Positions 23,297-31,392 of a stretch of 47,101 nucleotides of DNA are shown here, piece by piece (the stretch's first letter is position 1; the number at the start of each line of letters is the position of its first letter). The notes under the pieces are model-generated. The model was not told the DNA's origin and did no database searches. It worked only from the letters and a program-made list of their open reading frames with translations. The translations under genes were made by a program, and so were the position numbers. Origin of the DNA: CAYHMW01 sp964357925 (lineage in GTDB: Bacteria; Patescibacteriota; Microgenomatia; UBA8517); contig CAYHMW010000006.1 in the NCBI GenBank assembly GCA_964357925.1, positions 1 to 47,101 of the forward strand, in the 5' to 3' direction.

Positions 23297-23315
23297 GTAG
23301 CCAAAGGAAACCCAG

Positions 23316-23948
23316 ATGGCATTAATAATTTATAGGCGTCAGAGGCAGATACTCGATTTTATTAGTCAGCATATACAGTCTCACGGCACTGCTCCTACCC
23401 TTAAGAAGATTGCTGACGCGATCGGAGTTTCTTCTCTTGCTACCGTCCATGAACACCTCAGTACACTCCAGGCTAAGGGACTTATTAAACGGAAGGTCGG
23501 GAGGTCACGCGCCATAGAGATTGTCAATAAAACACACGAGCTTCTTTCTGAAAAAGCAATAGAAGTACCTATACTTGGCTATATTGCCGCCGGTCTCCCA
23601 ATTGAGCCTTTTACTGATCCAAACGCAAAGATGTCTATTTCTCCATCTTTTGTCAGTGGTAAGAAGCGGGTTTTTGTTTTACAGGTTCGTGGCGAATCGA
23701 TGATTGAAGAACAAATTAGAGATGGCGATTACGTAGTGGTTGAGGAGGCTGAACAAGCTATCAATGGTCAGATTGTTGTAGCTCTTCTGGACAACGGCAT
23801 GGCTACTTTAAAAAGATTTTTCAAAGAGGAAACTCGAGTCCGCCTGGAACCAGCAAATTCTACGATGAGTCCAATATTTGTTAAAAACGTGACTATTCAG
23901 GGAAAAGTTGTTGGACTAATTCGAAAATACGATCGAATTATTCAGTAG
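23316..23948 (+). CDS. lexA: LexA repressor
   Basis: LexA represses DNA-damage genes and is inactivated by RecA-stimulated self-cleavage. The N-terminal winged helix-turn-helix includes GTAPTLKKIADAIGVSSLATVHEHL (about 24-48). The cleavage bond is Ala92-Gly93 in GYIAAGLP, and the catalytic dyad is Ser128 (RGESMIEEQ) and Lys166 (ATLKRF). All parts needed for autoproteolysis are present, and the length (210) is typical. AAAGGA lies about 8 bases before the ATG, so this mRNA has a short leader and a recognisable ribosome-binding site. It is divergent from uvrB. Its 3' end overlaps a small convergent gene by 11 bases. Confidence 0.95.
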   Translation: MALIIYRRQRQILDFISQHIQSHGTAPTLKKIADAIGVSSLATVHEHLSTLQAKGLIKRKVGRSRAIEIVNKTHELLSEKAIEVPILGYIAAGLPIEPFTDPNAKMSISPSFVSGKKRVFVLQVRGESMIEEQIRDGDYVVVEEAEQAINGQIVVALLDNGMATLKRFFKEETRVRLEPANSTMSPIFVKNVTIQGKVVGLIRKYDRIIQ

Positions 23949-24099
23949 GAAACGTCGTCTGAGGAGTTCTGGAGTTTTTTATTAGTTCACGAATCAAGTA
24001 TGGAACTGCACCAATCACCATTAGCGTAATTACGCTTACGCCGATAACTACGATCGCTAGTGATCGTGCAGGATTTGCGGACTCACTTCTCTTATACAT
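23938..24099 (-). CDS. Small single-helix membrane protein (53 aa)
   Basis: A short open frame starts with ATG at 24099 and ends with TAA at 23938. The product has a basic N-terminus (MYKRSES), a 20-residue hydrophobic helix (about residues 14-37) and a polar tail with several Thr and Pro. It is the only coding signal in the 248 bases between lexA and the enolase gene, and it could be the last gene of the ruvC-to-enolase unit (97 bases after the enolase stop) or have its own start. No strong Shine-Dalgarno site is present. The function is unknown, and the call rests on composition only. Confidence 0.5.
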   Translation of the reverse strand: MYKRSESANPARSLAIVVIGVSVITLMVIGAVPYLIRELIKNSRTPQTTFPTE

Positions 24100-24196
24100 A
24101 GCTTTTTTGAAATATTATCTAGTAGATTTAGTGACTTGAAGATTGGTCACTGCTTCCGTGTGAGTAGTTGAATTGTAAGTGTGGTTCTAATAAAAA

Positions 24197-25483
24197 TCAG
24201 TGAGGAGTTTGAGCATTGACAGCAAGTTCTGCTTCAATGGAGCTTAGCCTGTTGTATTTAGCAACGCGTTCTCCCCTTGCTGGAGCTCCAAATTTGACGT
24301 AATCTGCACCTACACCTACAGCAAAATCTGCGATAAAAGAATCATTTGTTTCGCCAGAGCGATGTGAGATGATAATTCTCCAACTCGCATCTTTTGCCAG
24401 TTTAATCACGTCGATTATCTCTGATACGGTACCGATTTGGTTTGGCTTTGCGAGAAGTGCGTTACAAGCACCCATCTCAATTGCTTTTTGAACGCGTTTT
24501 GGATTCGTGACGAGCAGATCATCTCCCACGATTGCAAGTTGCTTCCCAAGGGTCATATTAAGACGCTTCCAGCCTTCCCAAGCATCTTCATGGAGTGCGT
24601 CTTCAATGATAGCCATATGGTAAAGATTGTTTAATTCTTTGTAATATTCAATCATCGCCTCTTCACTTTGGGGAGCTGATTTATCACGGATAATATACTG
24701 GTTATTGTCGAAGAAAGTAGTTGCCGCCACATCAAGACCTAAAAATACATCTCTGCCAATCTGGTAGTTTGTTTGTTTTATTGCTTCGACAAGAATTTCG
24801 AGTGCATCTGCGTTTGTAAATAGATTAGGAGCATATCCGCCTTCGTCGCCAACAGAATGGATCGCGCCTCTTCTTGCAAGACTCTCACCTATAACCATAT
24901 AAACCTCAACACCCAGCCTAATACCTTCTGTGAAAGTTTTGGAGCTTGCTGGTATTACAAAAAACTCTTGAAAATCAAGGTTTCCAGCCCCATGGAGGCC
25001 TCCGTTGATCATGTTGAAAACTGGAGTAGGTACACGAAGCGTGTTATCTAGGCCTTTTTCCTTTGCTAAGGTATGAATCCATTTATAAAGTGGCACCCCT
25101 TGTGCCATAGCCGCTGCTTTGGTTGTAACTAATGAAACTGCGAGTATGCTATTTCCTCCAAGTCGCGATTTATTTTCTGTACCATCGAGAGCGATCATTC
25201 TTTTGTCGATTTCATTCTGGTTTGTTACGTCGATTCCCGATTTGACAATATCCGGACCTAATATCTGGTTGACGTTGCTTATAGCTTTAAGCACTCCTTT
25301 GCCTTTATAACGCTCCGGGTCGGCATCCCGAAGTTCAAGTGTTTCGTGGCTGCCTTTACTTGTACCCGAGGGTACCGATGCTACTGATACCATGCCATTG
25401 TCGAGTTGACATGCTGCTTCAATAGTCGGAGTGGCTTTTGAATCGATTATCTCTCTTGCCCAAATGTTTTTTATTTTTGCCAT
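24197..25483 (-). CDS. eno: Enolase
   Basis: Enolase interconverts 2-phosphoglycerate and phosphoenolpyruvate. The N-terminal REIIDSKATPTIEA and PSGTSKGSHE segments, the HSVGDEGGYAPN active-site region, the magnesium-binding acid cluster (EDALHEDAWEGW) and LLAKPNQIGTVSE and SHRSGETNDSF are all present. The length is normal at 428. Small departures from the usual motifs (RGAIHSVGDEGGY, EDALHEDAW) are noted, but the fold is complete. It follows ppsA after 31 bases in the same orientation, joining two steps around PEP. A TATAAA box 12 bases before the ATG may give extra initiation. Confidence 0.96.
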   Translation of the reverse strand: MAKIKNIWAREIIDSKATPTIEAACQLDNGMVSVASVPSGTSKGSHETLELRDADPERYKGKGVLKAISNVNQILGPDIVKSGIDVTNQNEIDKRMIALDGTENKSRLGGNSILAVSLVTTKAAAMAQGVPLYKWIHTLAKEKGLDNTLRVPTPVFNMINGGLHGAGNLDFQEFFVIPASSKTFTEGIRLGVEVYMVIGESLARRGAIHSVGDEGGYAPNLFTNADALEILVEAIKQTNYQIGRDVFLGLDVAATTFFDNNQYIIRDKSAPQSEEAMIEYYKELNNLYHMAIIEDALHEDAWEGWKRLNMTLGKQLAIVGDDLLVTNPKRVQKAIEMGACNALLAKPNQIGTVSEIIDVIKLAKDASWRIIISHRSGETNDSFIADFAVGVGADYVKFGAPARGERVAKYNRLSSIEAELAVNAQTPH

Positions 25484-25514
25484 TTGTTAAATCATTTTAT
25501 AGAATATTTTGCAT

Positions 25515-27785
25515 TTACTCCATTAAGCGTTTTTCGGCGGCGGCTACTACTTCGCGGACACGATAGATTGCATCGGGATTCACGGAAATACTTGTGACAC
25601 CATAGCGGACTAATCGTTCAACCAAGTCTTCATAGGTGGATGGTGCTTGGCCGCAGATTGAGGTTGTAATACCATTCTTCTGGCAGATTTTAATCACACG
25701 CTTTAGCGCCCAATCAATGACCGGTGCTCGTTCGTCGAAAGCTTTGGCGACTTCTGAATTATCTCGATCAGTGCCCATCATAAGCATTGTTAAGTCATTA
25801 CTGCCAACTGAAACACCATCAATTCCGACGTTAATGAAGTCTTGAAGTTTAATGACATTAACAGGAAGCTCAACCATCATCCAAAGCTTGAAGGTGGCGC
25901 TTGCAGTTAAATCTTGTGAGGCGATGATTCGCTTTACTTTGACTAATTCCATTGGTGAGCGGACAAATGGAATCATGAGGTGTAAATTGTTATATTTTTC
26001 TCGAACTTTTTTGATTGCCAAGAGCTCAAGATTGAAGACCTCGGGATTCTCAATATACCGGAATGCACCCCTGTAACCTAGCATTGGGTTTGGTTCCTCT
26101 GGTTCCCAGGCAGCCCCTCCTGGAAGGGAACGATACTCGTTGGTTTTGAAGTCAGTGGCACGATAGACTACTGGACGAGGGTGGAAGTTCTTGCAAAAAA
26201 TCTCCAGATCGTTTGCGAGTGCGTCAATAAATGCGTTTTGTTTTTTATTCTTAATGGCTTCTTTTGGATGGACCCCAATATTTGCAATCATAAATTCTGC
26301 ACGGAGAAGCCCGACACCATCTACATAAAGTTTGCTTATTTCTTTAGCACGTTCTGGCTCTGCGAGATTGACGTATATTTTAGTAGCAGTACGAGTTCGC
26401 TTAGATTCCACTGGCGTTCCAGAAGGTGTTCCCTTTGGTTTTTCAATCTTTACTTTCGCGCCGGCGTATATAAGGCCTCGTTGGCCATCGACAGTTATCA
26501 CCATGTCCTGTTTCAATATTTGCGTAGCGTTTTTGGTACCGACGACGCATGGAATCCCAAGTTCGCGGGAAACTATTGCAGCGTGGCTGGTTTGTCCTCC
26601 TTTATTGGTAACAATTGCAGAAGCTCTCTTCATTGCCGGGACGAAATCCGGGGAAGTCATATCTGTAACCAAAACGTCACCAGCTTTTACTTTAGCGATT
26701 TCTTTGAAGGATTTAAGAATTTTAACATGGCCCGTGCCAATCCCTGGGCTTGCGGGATCGCCGGATAAAAGGGGCGTATCTCCCACTGCTGCACCACCAA
26801 TAACCCTCCTTTTTATAGTCTGATCGATCGTCGTGATTGGGCGAGATTGAACAATATAAAGTTGACCTTTTTCGAGAGCCCATTCAATATCCTGAGGAAA
26901 ATAGTAATGTTCCTGAATTTTTTGGCCAATTTTAGCGAGTTTTACGATCAGTTCGTCCGGGAGCTTTTGTTTGTTTATTTGTTTATGTGGCACTTCAGCA
27001 TCGACATTTTCATTGCCTTTTTTGATTAATTGTCTATCTTGATCTGAGATTTCTTTACTTAAGATTGAAAAAGTATCCTTTTGAACCAAATAGCGATCAG
27101 GTATAACTTGGCCTCCTACGATATACTCGCCTAAGCCCCATATTGATTCGATCACCATGTTATTGGTGTCATTATTTACTGGGTTAATTGTGAACATTAT
27201 CCCAGATACTTCAGAATGAACCATTTTTTGTACTGAGACTGATATTTTTACCTTTTGGTGTTTTATTTTGTTTTGATCCCGGTAAAAGCACGCTCTGGCC
27301 GTGTAGAGGGAGGCCCAACACTCTTTGATACTTTCCAAAACGTTGGCATCACCTTTGACATTAAGAAATGTTGACTGCTGGCCGGCAAAACTAGCATTAG
27401 GGAGATCTTCTGCAGTGGCACTGCTTCTGACAGCGACCAGTTCACTTCTAAATGCATGCCCCATTTTTTGATAAAGAGTTGTAACAGCCTCTGCCACCTC
27501 TTCTGGTACTTTATTTTTGAGAATTAAATTTCTAATTTTTTGTGAATTTATACGTAGGCTATCTGGGTCACTACAATCAAGTTCTTTTAGAATCTCACCT
27601 ATTTTGCCGCTAAGTTCGTTTCTCTCGAGAAAAAGATCATACGAAGCAACGGTAACAGCAAAACCAGGAGGGACAGGGAAGCCGGCATGGGTCATTTCTC
27701 CTAGGTTCGCACCTTTGCCACCTACTAGGGGGAGATCGTGTTTATCGATTTGCTTGAAGGTGAGGACATAGGGGTGTGCGGGCAT
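25515..27785 (-). CDS. ppsA: Phosphoenolpyruvate synthase
   Basis: This enzyme converts pyruvate plus ATP to PEP, AMP and phosphate. It has three domains in the usual order: an N-terminal ATP-grasp domain (residues 1 to about 335, with LVGGKGANLGEM and VRSSATAEDLPNASFAGQQ), a phosphohistidine swivel domain with the catalytic His401 in GGQTSHAAIVSRELGIPCV, and a C-terminal PEP-binding barrel (VGSNDLTMLMMGTDRDN, ending with SICGQAPS and the Cys acid/base). It has 756 residues, slightly below E. coli PpsA. The ATG overlaps the upstream phosphohexomutase stop by one base (TAATG). In small-genome bacteria it can act in either direction, in place of pyruvate kinase. Confidence 0.96.
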   Translation of the reverse strand: MPAHPYVLTFKQIDKHDLPLVGGKGANLGEMTHAGFPVPPGFAVTVASYDLFLERNELSGKIGEILKELDCSDPDSLRINSQKIRNLILKNKVPEEVAEAVTTLYQKMGHAFRSELVAVRSSATAEDLPNASFAGQQSTFLNVKGDANVLESIKECWASLYTARACFYRDQNKIKHQKVKISVSVQKMVHSEVSGIMFTINPVNNDTNNMVIESIWGLGEYIVGGQVIPDRYLVQKDTFSILSKEISDQDRQLIKKGNENVDAEVPHKQINKQKLPDELIVKLAKIGQKIQEHYYFPQDIEWALEKGQLYIVQSRPITTIDQTIKRRVIGGAAVGDTPLLSGDPASPGIGTGHVKILKSFKEIAKVKAGDVLVTDMTSPDFVPAMKRASAIVTNKGGQTSHAAIVSRELGIPCVVGTKNATQILKQDMVITVDGQRGLIYAGAKVKIEKPKGTPSGTPVESKRTRTATKIYVNLAEPERAKEISKLYVDGVGLLRAEFMIANIGVHPKEAIKNKKQNAFIDALANDLEIFCKNFHPRPVVYRATDFKTNEYRSLPGGAAWEPEEPNPMLGYRGAFRYIENPEVFNLELLAIKKVREKYNNLHLMIPFVRSPMELVKVKRIIASQDLTASATFKLWMMVELPVNVIKLQDFINVGIDGVSVGSNDLTMLMMGTDRDNSEVAKAFDERAPVIDWALKRVIKICQKNGITTSICGQAPSTYEDLVERLVRYGVTSISVNPDAIYRVREVVAAAEKRLME

Positions 27786-29167
27786 TACGATTTCATTGTA
27801 CCACCGAGTTCTTGGATTTTGTCCACTAACTCGGCTTTGTACTTCTCCATTAATTCTTTTGTATCAGCTTCAACATTTAGCCTGAGGAGAGGCTCAGTGT
27901 TACTGGGCCTTACGTTAAACCAGTAATCTTTAAACCAAACCGTTACTCCATCAAGCCAATCGATGAATTGTGCCGAATCTTGATATGCTTCACCAATGAG
28001 CTTCATTGTATTTTGCTTGTCCTCAACTGTGAAATTAATTTCTCCAGAAGCGAAATATTTATCATATTGGTCTACAAGTTCAGAAAGTTTTTTATTTTGA
28101 ATTGACATTTGTTCTAAGACGAGAAGTGCAGCGATAATTGCAGAATCAGCATAGAAGTTTTCTTTGAAGTAATAATGACCGGAATGCTCACCACAAAACA
28201 GACCATCCTCTTTGCGCATTGCCTCTTTAATTAAAGTGTGACCAACACGGACACGAATTGGTTTACCGCCTCTCTCTTCAGTTACTTCTTTAACAACTCT
28301 CCCAACGATAGCGTTATAGAGAATTGTTTTGTTTTCGTTTTTTTGAAGGAGATTATCAGCGATGATCGCTGTCATAACAGTTCCCGAGACAATTCTTCCA
28401 GTTTCATCAACTAAAAAGACTCGGTCGCCATCACCGTCAAACGCCATTCCCACATCAGCACCAGTTTCACGAACTTTATTTATGCAATCTTGCATGTTTT
28501 TAATTTCAATTGGACTCGGGATGTGATTTGGGAAGGTACCATCTAAGTCGTAAAAAAGACGTTCAACACGCCACGGGAGTTTTGATTCTAGGTGTGGCAT
28601 GAAGTGGCCAGCCATGCCATTCCCTGTATCGCTTACTATATGGAATGGCTTCATTTTCCCTGGGTCAATAAATTTCATGAGGTGATCGATCCAAGCACCC
28701 ATAATGTCTCTTTGCGTCAATTCACCTTTTTTATCAGATTTGAGGCTACTAAAATCACTATTTAGTGCTTTTTCCCGAATATCATAAATCCCGCTGTCTC
28801 CGCTTACAGCAATCGAACCCTTTTTAGCGATCTTTAGGCCGTTGTATTCCGGAGGATTATGGGAGGCACTTACAGTTATGGCCATATCTTCGTCAAAAGT
28901 ACCAGCTGCGAAGTACAACATATCGGTTGAGATAAGGCCGATATCTACAACATTGACACCGTAGTTGATAAAAGTTTCTATGAATGCTTTGTGAAATTCA
29001 GGTGAGGTTGTGCGCATGTCACGACCGATTTGCACTGATTGTGGAGCAAAAACTTCAATAATTGCTTTGGCAATCGTTTCAAGCCCTTCTTTGTTGAGTT
29101 CTTTTGGGACTACAGCGCGAATATCATAATCGCGAAAGATGGAGGGGTCGATTATGGGTTTAGACAT
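27785..29167 (-). CDS. Phosphomannomutase / phosphoglucomutase
   Basis: This alpha-D-phosphohexomutase has four domains in order: the phosphoserine loop VSASHNPPEYNGLK (Ser102), the metal loop AFDGDGDRVFLVDE, the sugar-binding GEHSGHYYFKENFYADSA loop, and the C-terminal phosphate-binding RPSNTEPLLRLNVE. It interconverts hexose 1- and 6-phosphates. The GEHSGH loop is shared by enzymes acting on both glucose and mannose phosphates, so no gene symbol is given. It could take glucose 1-phosphate from the phosphorylase (8779-10425) and supply nucleotide-sugar synthesis. The length is 460. It lies 9 bases after holA and one base into ppsA. Confidence 0.94.
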   Translation of the reverse strand: MSKPIIDPSIFRDYDIRAVVPKELNKEGLETIAKAIIEVFAPQSVQIGRDMRTTSPEFHKAFIETFINYGVNVVDIGLISTDMLYFAAGTFDEDMAITVSASHNPPEYNGLKIAKKGSIAVSGDSGIYDIREKALNSDFSSLKSDKKGELTQRDIMGAWIDHLMKFIDPGKMKPFHIVSDTGNGMAGHFMPHLESKLPWRVERLFYDLDGTFPNHIPSPIEIKNMQDCINKVRETGADVGMAFDGDGDRVFLVDETGRIVSGTVMTAIIADNLLQKNENKTILYNAIVGRVVKEVTEERGGKPIRVRVGHTLIKEAMRKEDGLFCGEHSGHYYFKENFYADSAIIAALLVLEQMSIQNKKLSELVDQYDKYFASGEINFTVEDKQNTMKLIGEAYQDSAQFIDWLDGVTVWFKDYWFNVRPSNTEPLLRLNVEADTKELMEKYKAELVDKIQELGGTMKS

Positions 29168-29176
29168 GGGATAGCG

Positions 29177-29854
29177 CTATTTTAGGCGCGTCAGGAGGAG
29201 AAGGTCAAGGGCGATAGCTAAGTCACCTTTACCTGTTTTACTATTAACGTCAATTTCTGCAAGATTAGTGATAAATTCTGATAGCGAATTATCTTGGAAT
29301 TTATGAGCTTGAGATTTCAGTTTACTAGTGCGCCAAGAAGGGAGTTTCATCGATTGCGCATCGTTTTGCACCCAATATAATTCACGGAAATGTCTGCCCA
29401 ACATTGCCAAAACCATCTCGAGAGCTTCATTTTCTACTACTTCATGTAGCAATTTAATTGCTGTTTTATGATTACCAGGGTAGACACTGTCTAAAAACTT
29501 AAAGAGGTTTTGTGGGAGAGTAAATTTTTCAATTTTAGTATCTTTGGGGAGTTTTTTAGCAAGCGTTGCTGGGGCATCGGCTGTTAAATATACCAGTAGA
29601 TTGCCGCTAATATCTTTACTGTGGTTTGATATCCATTCAAGCGTTTTGTCATCAGTATCGCTAGCACGTTTAATGACATATAACTTTTCTGTCTCAAAAA
29701 GTGAGCCTCCGACGAGTTGCTCTTTGAGATTAAGCTTGCCTCCATTGTCGATGTACACTATTTCCCAACCTCTTCCCTTTGTTACATCAATGATTTGTTT
29801 GTAACGAACAAGAGATTTATCGGTGTCTGTACCGTGGATTAGGACTATTTTCAT
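29177..29854 (-). CDS. holA: DNA polymerase III delta subunit, short
   Basis: This 225-residue protein matches the delta (clamp-loader) family. It has the N-terminal IHGTDTDKSLVRYKQIID region, GGSLFETEKLYVIKRA, LLVYLTADAPATLAKKLPKD and the C-terminal helical collar with LAMLGRHFRELYWV and KTGKGDLAIALDLLLL. Delta opens the sliding clamp during replication. It is about 110 residues shorter than E. coli HolA because the ATPase-like N-terminal part is reduced. Its ATG overlaps the metallopeptidase stop (ATGA). Confidence 0.85.
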   Translation of the reverse strand: MKIVLIHGTDTDKSLVRYKQIIDVTKGRGWEIVYIDNGGKLNLKEQLVGGSLFETEKLYVIKRASDTDDKTLEWISNHSKDISGNLLVYLTADAPATLAKKLPKDTKIEKFTLPQNLFKFLDSVYPGNHKTAIKLLHEVVENEALEMVLAMLGRHFRELYWVQNDAQSMKLPSWRTSKLKSQAHKFQDNSLSEFITNLAEIDVNSKTGKGDLAIALDLLLLTRLK

Positions 29855-30288
29855 AATCGGTCGTATGCGGCGACCATGGTTTTTAGTTTATCGTGGAAGC
29901 CGCCTTTGCTGTGAGTGTGGGCGACTAATGCTCCGGAAAAATTTTTAGGGACGTGGGCAAGCTCGTGCAGAAGGACTTTATCTTGATCACTTTTTGATAA
30001 TTTGTCATAGCGTTCAGCTATTACTTCGAGACAATATGCTGGAGGGCTTTCGAGTGCTAGTTGCCAGATTTTACCCATGCCCCAGATTCTTGCGATAGCT
30101 CTCGAGCTGCTACCCTCACTTCTGAAGCAATAAATTTGGTTCTTTTGTACCCAATCTAAATTCAGTTTTTCAATTAACTCATTGAGCTGGAGTTTAATGT
30201 CATTGGCTTTGACCCAAATAATTTTCTTGGATTTTTTTCTTCTGGTTCTCCCTTGTCTAACTCTCAGCACTCTTCTAAATATGCTCAT
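29851..30288 (-). CDS. Putative zinc metallopeptidase (HELAH type)
   Basis: This 145-residue protein has the zinc motif HELAH near residue 110, followed by a His-rich stretch (HTHSKGGFHDKL) that can supply the third ligand. The N-terminal part is basic. It resembles the small 'putative metallopeptidase' family found in phages and small-genome bacteria. The substrate is unknown. An upstream ATG at 30318 lies inside ruvC; the ATG at 30288 shares its A with the ruvC stop (TAATG) and is preferred. It is embedded between ruvC and holA. Confidence 0.75.
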   Translation of the reverse strand: MSIFRRVLRVRQGRTRRKKSKKIIWVKANDIKLQLNELIEKLNLDWVQKNQIYCFRSEGSSSRAIARIWGMGKIWQLALESPPAYCLEVIAERYDKLSKSDQDKVLLHELAHVPKNFSGALVAHTHSKGGFHDKLKTMVAAYDRL

Positions 30289-30782
30289 TAACTTGAAGGT
30301 TGATAGTAAACGTGACAAAGAGCAACGGCAAGAGCATCTGCTGCGTTATCAAAATGAGTTTTTTTGGTTATTAAATCATTGACTTGGCCACCTAATATTT
30401 CACGGACTGCTTTTTGCATTGCTTTTTTATCAGCACGGCCATCGCCAGCAACCTGCTTTTTAATTGTACCGGGGGCGTATTCCGCAACATTAATGCCAGT
30501 GTGCGCCGCAGCCAAGAGCATTACACCAATTGCTTGACCCACGCTAATTGCTGTTTTCGCATTTGTAGCGAAGAAGATTTTTTCGATAGCCATAACATCG
30601 GGTTTAAAAGAATTGATTTTTTCGACAATGTCATTATGAATAAAGGCTAGGCGGCGATGCGATTCCACCACTTTGGCAGTTTCGATCAGGCCAAACTCAA
30701 TAAATTTGACTCCGCTTTGCGATTTTTCAATTACACCGTAACCAGTTGTAGCGGTGCCTGGGTCGATTCCGAGAACAATCAT
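30288..30782 (-). CDS. ruvC: Holliday junction resolvase RuvC
   Basis: RuvC cuts Holliday junctions during recombination. The RNase-H-type acidic residues are Asp7 (GIDPGTATTGYG), Glu67 (AIEKIFFATNAKTA) and Asp149 in DNAADALAVALCH. The position equal to E. coli Asp138 (His in Thermus RuvC) is Asn146 here, with Asp145 next to it. The length is 164. The ATG lies 8 bases after an extended -10 (TGT-TACAAT, 30799-30791) with no Shine-Dalgarno site. It is the lead gene of a seven-gene minus-strand unit. Confidence 0.95.
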   Translation of the reverse strand: MIVLGIDPGTATTGYGVIEKSQSGVKFIEFGLIETAKVVESHRRLAFIHNDIVEKINSFKPDVMAIEKIFFATNAKTAISVGQAIGVMLLAAAHTGINVAEYAPGTIKKQVAGDGRADKKAMQKAVREILGGQVNDLITKKTHFDNAADALAVALCHVYYQPSS

Positions 30783-30790
30783 TGAAGCTC

Positions 30791-30799
30791 ATTGTAACA
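30791..30799 (-). promoter_or_regulatory. Extended -10 promoter of the ruvC unit
   Basis: TGT-TACAAT on the minus strand, 8 bases from the ruvC ATG. It appears to drive ruvC, the metallopeptidase gene, holA, the phosphohexomutase gene, ppsA and eno, whose gaps are 31 bases or less. Confidence 0.65.
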
Positions 30800-30807
30800 T
30801 GGAGAAA

Positions 30808-30851
30808 AGGGGAGGGATCCCCAAGGCGAATAAAGCCCTAGAGATCCCTCT
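30808..30851 (-). terminator. Terminator after the tRNA-like gene
   Basis: GAGGGATC (30812-30819) pairs with GATCCCTC (30844-30851), with a second partial GGC/GCC stem inside. On the minus strand the hairpin is followed by CCCTTTTC. It ends the transcript of the tRNA-like gene before the ruvC promoter. Confidence 0.7.
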
Positions 30852-30880
30852 TTGTAAAAAAAATAAAATAAGTGCAAATT

Positions 30881-30955
30881 GCGACTGGCGGGATTCGAAC
30901 CCACTACCTACTGCTTTATAGCAGTTGCTCTGTCCAGTTTTGAGCTGCAGTCGCC
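30881..30955 (-). tRNA. tRNA-like gene with a 6-nt anticodon loop
   Basis: The acceptor GCGACTG/CAGTCGC, the D arm GCTC/GAGC with GG in the loop, and the T arm GTGGG/CCCGC around GTTCGAAT form a normal class-I cloverleaf with discriminator A. The anticodon arm is a perfect 5-bp stem ACTGC/GCAGT, but its loop has only six bases (TATAAA), and position 8 is C rather than T. If base 32 is the missing one, the anticodon reads ATA (Tyr-like), but bacterial tRNA-Tyr has a long variable arm and this gene does not. A slipped 7-base loop would read AAA but distorts the variable region. CCA is not encoded. A strong promoter and a terminator suggest that it is expressed. Confidence 0.65.
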
Positions 30956-30967
30956 TAAAACGAGAGT

Positions 30968-30997
30968 ATTTTAAGACAAACAAGGAGGAAGTGTCAA
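30968..30997 (-). promoter_or_regulatory. Promoter of the tRNA-like gene
   Basis: A consensus TTGACA (30997-30992), which overlaps the end of rplS, an 18-base spacer and TAAAAT (30973-30968), with the tRNA 5' end 12 bases later. This gives the tRNA-like gene its own transcription. Confidence 0.7.
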
Positions 30998-31353
30998 GAA
31001 GTTTGTTGTGTTCGCCTTTTTGCGCGGGTGTAGATTGTCTCTATTTCCTTTTTGCTTTTACTTCTGATGTAGTAAAGTTTTGCCTGACGGACACCACTTT
31101 TACCTTCACGAACAACTTCAACTTTTTCAAGAAGTGGAGACGCAAGTGGCATAATAAGCTCAACGCCAATGTTTTGCGAACCAATATGACGAACAGTAAT
31201 ACTTTTGCCCATATCACGTCCCTTTATCTTAATTACTGTGCCTTGGAACACTTGAGTTCTGGTTTTATCCTTGCCAGCATCAACTGTTTGGTAAAGATTT
31301 ACAATGTCTCCGACCCCAAAACTGACTTCTTTGTGTATTGCCTGTAATGCCAT
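30994..31353 (-). CDS. rplS: 50S ribosomal protein L19
   Basis: L19 lies at the 30S-50S interface of the ribosome. The start MALQAIHKEVSFGVGDIV, the VFQGTVIKIKGRD strand, ITVRHIGSQNIGVE and the ending VRQAKLYYIRSKSKKE match the family; the C-terminal tail is basic. The frame is open to 31461, inside dnaE, but those 36 residues are not L19-like. The ATG at 31353 is 10 bases after TATAAT, with TCGACA 17 bases further up, so the gene is transcribed from a promoter at the end of dnaE, probably as a nearly leaderless message. It has 119 residues. Confidence 0.96.
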   Translation of the reverse strand: MALQAIHKEVSFGVGDIVNLYQTVDAGKDKTRTQVFQGTVIKIKGRDMGKSITVRHIGSQNIGVELIMPLASPLLEKVEVVREGKSGVRQAKLYYIRSKSKKEIETIYTRAKRRTQQTS

Positions 31354-31363
31354 AGCGGAGGTT

Positions 31364-31392
31364 ATTATAAGGCTATTGGAGCAATTTGTCGA
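31364..31392 (-). promoter_or_regulatory. Promoter of rplS inside the dnaE end
   Basis: TCGACA (31392-31387), a 17-base spacer and TATAAT (31369-31364), 10 bases from the ATG. The -35 lies within the last codons of dnaE. Confidence 0.7.

Noticed and set aside
26181..26823. Long plus-strand frames (195 and 163 codons) opposite ppsA.
   Set aside because: They are antisense to a highly conserved gene and show no start signals or family features.
30881..30955. Suppressor tRNA reading of the CTA in the loop region.
   Set aside because: That register would put G at position 33 and break the stem, so an amber suppressor is not supported.
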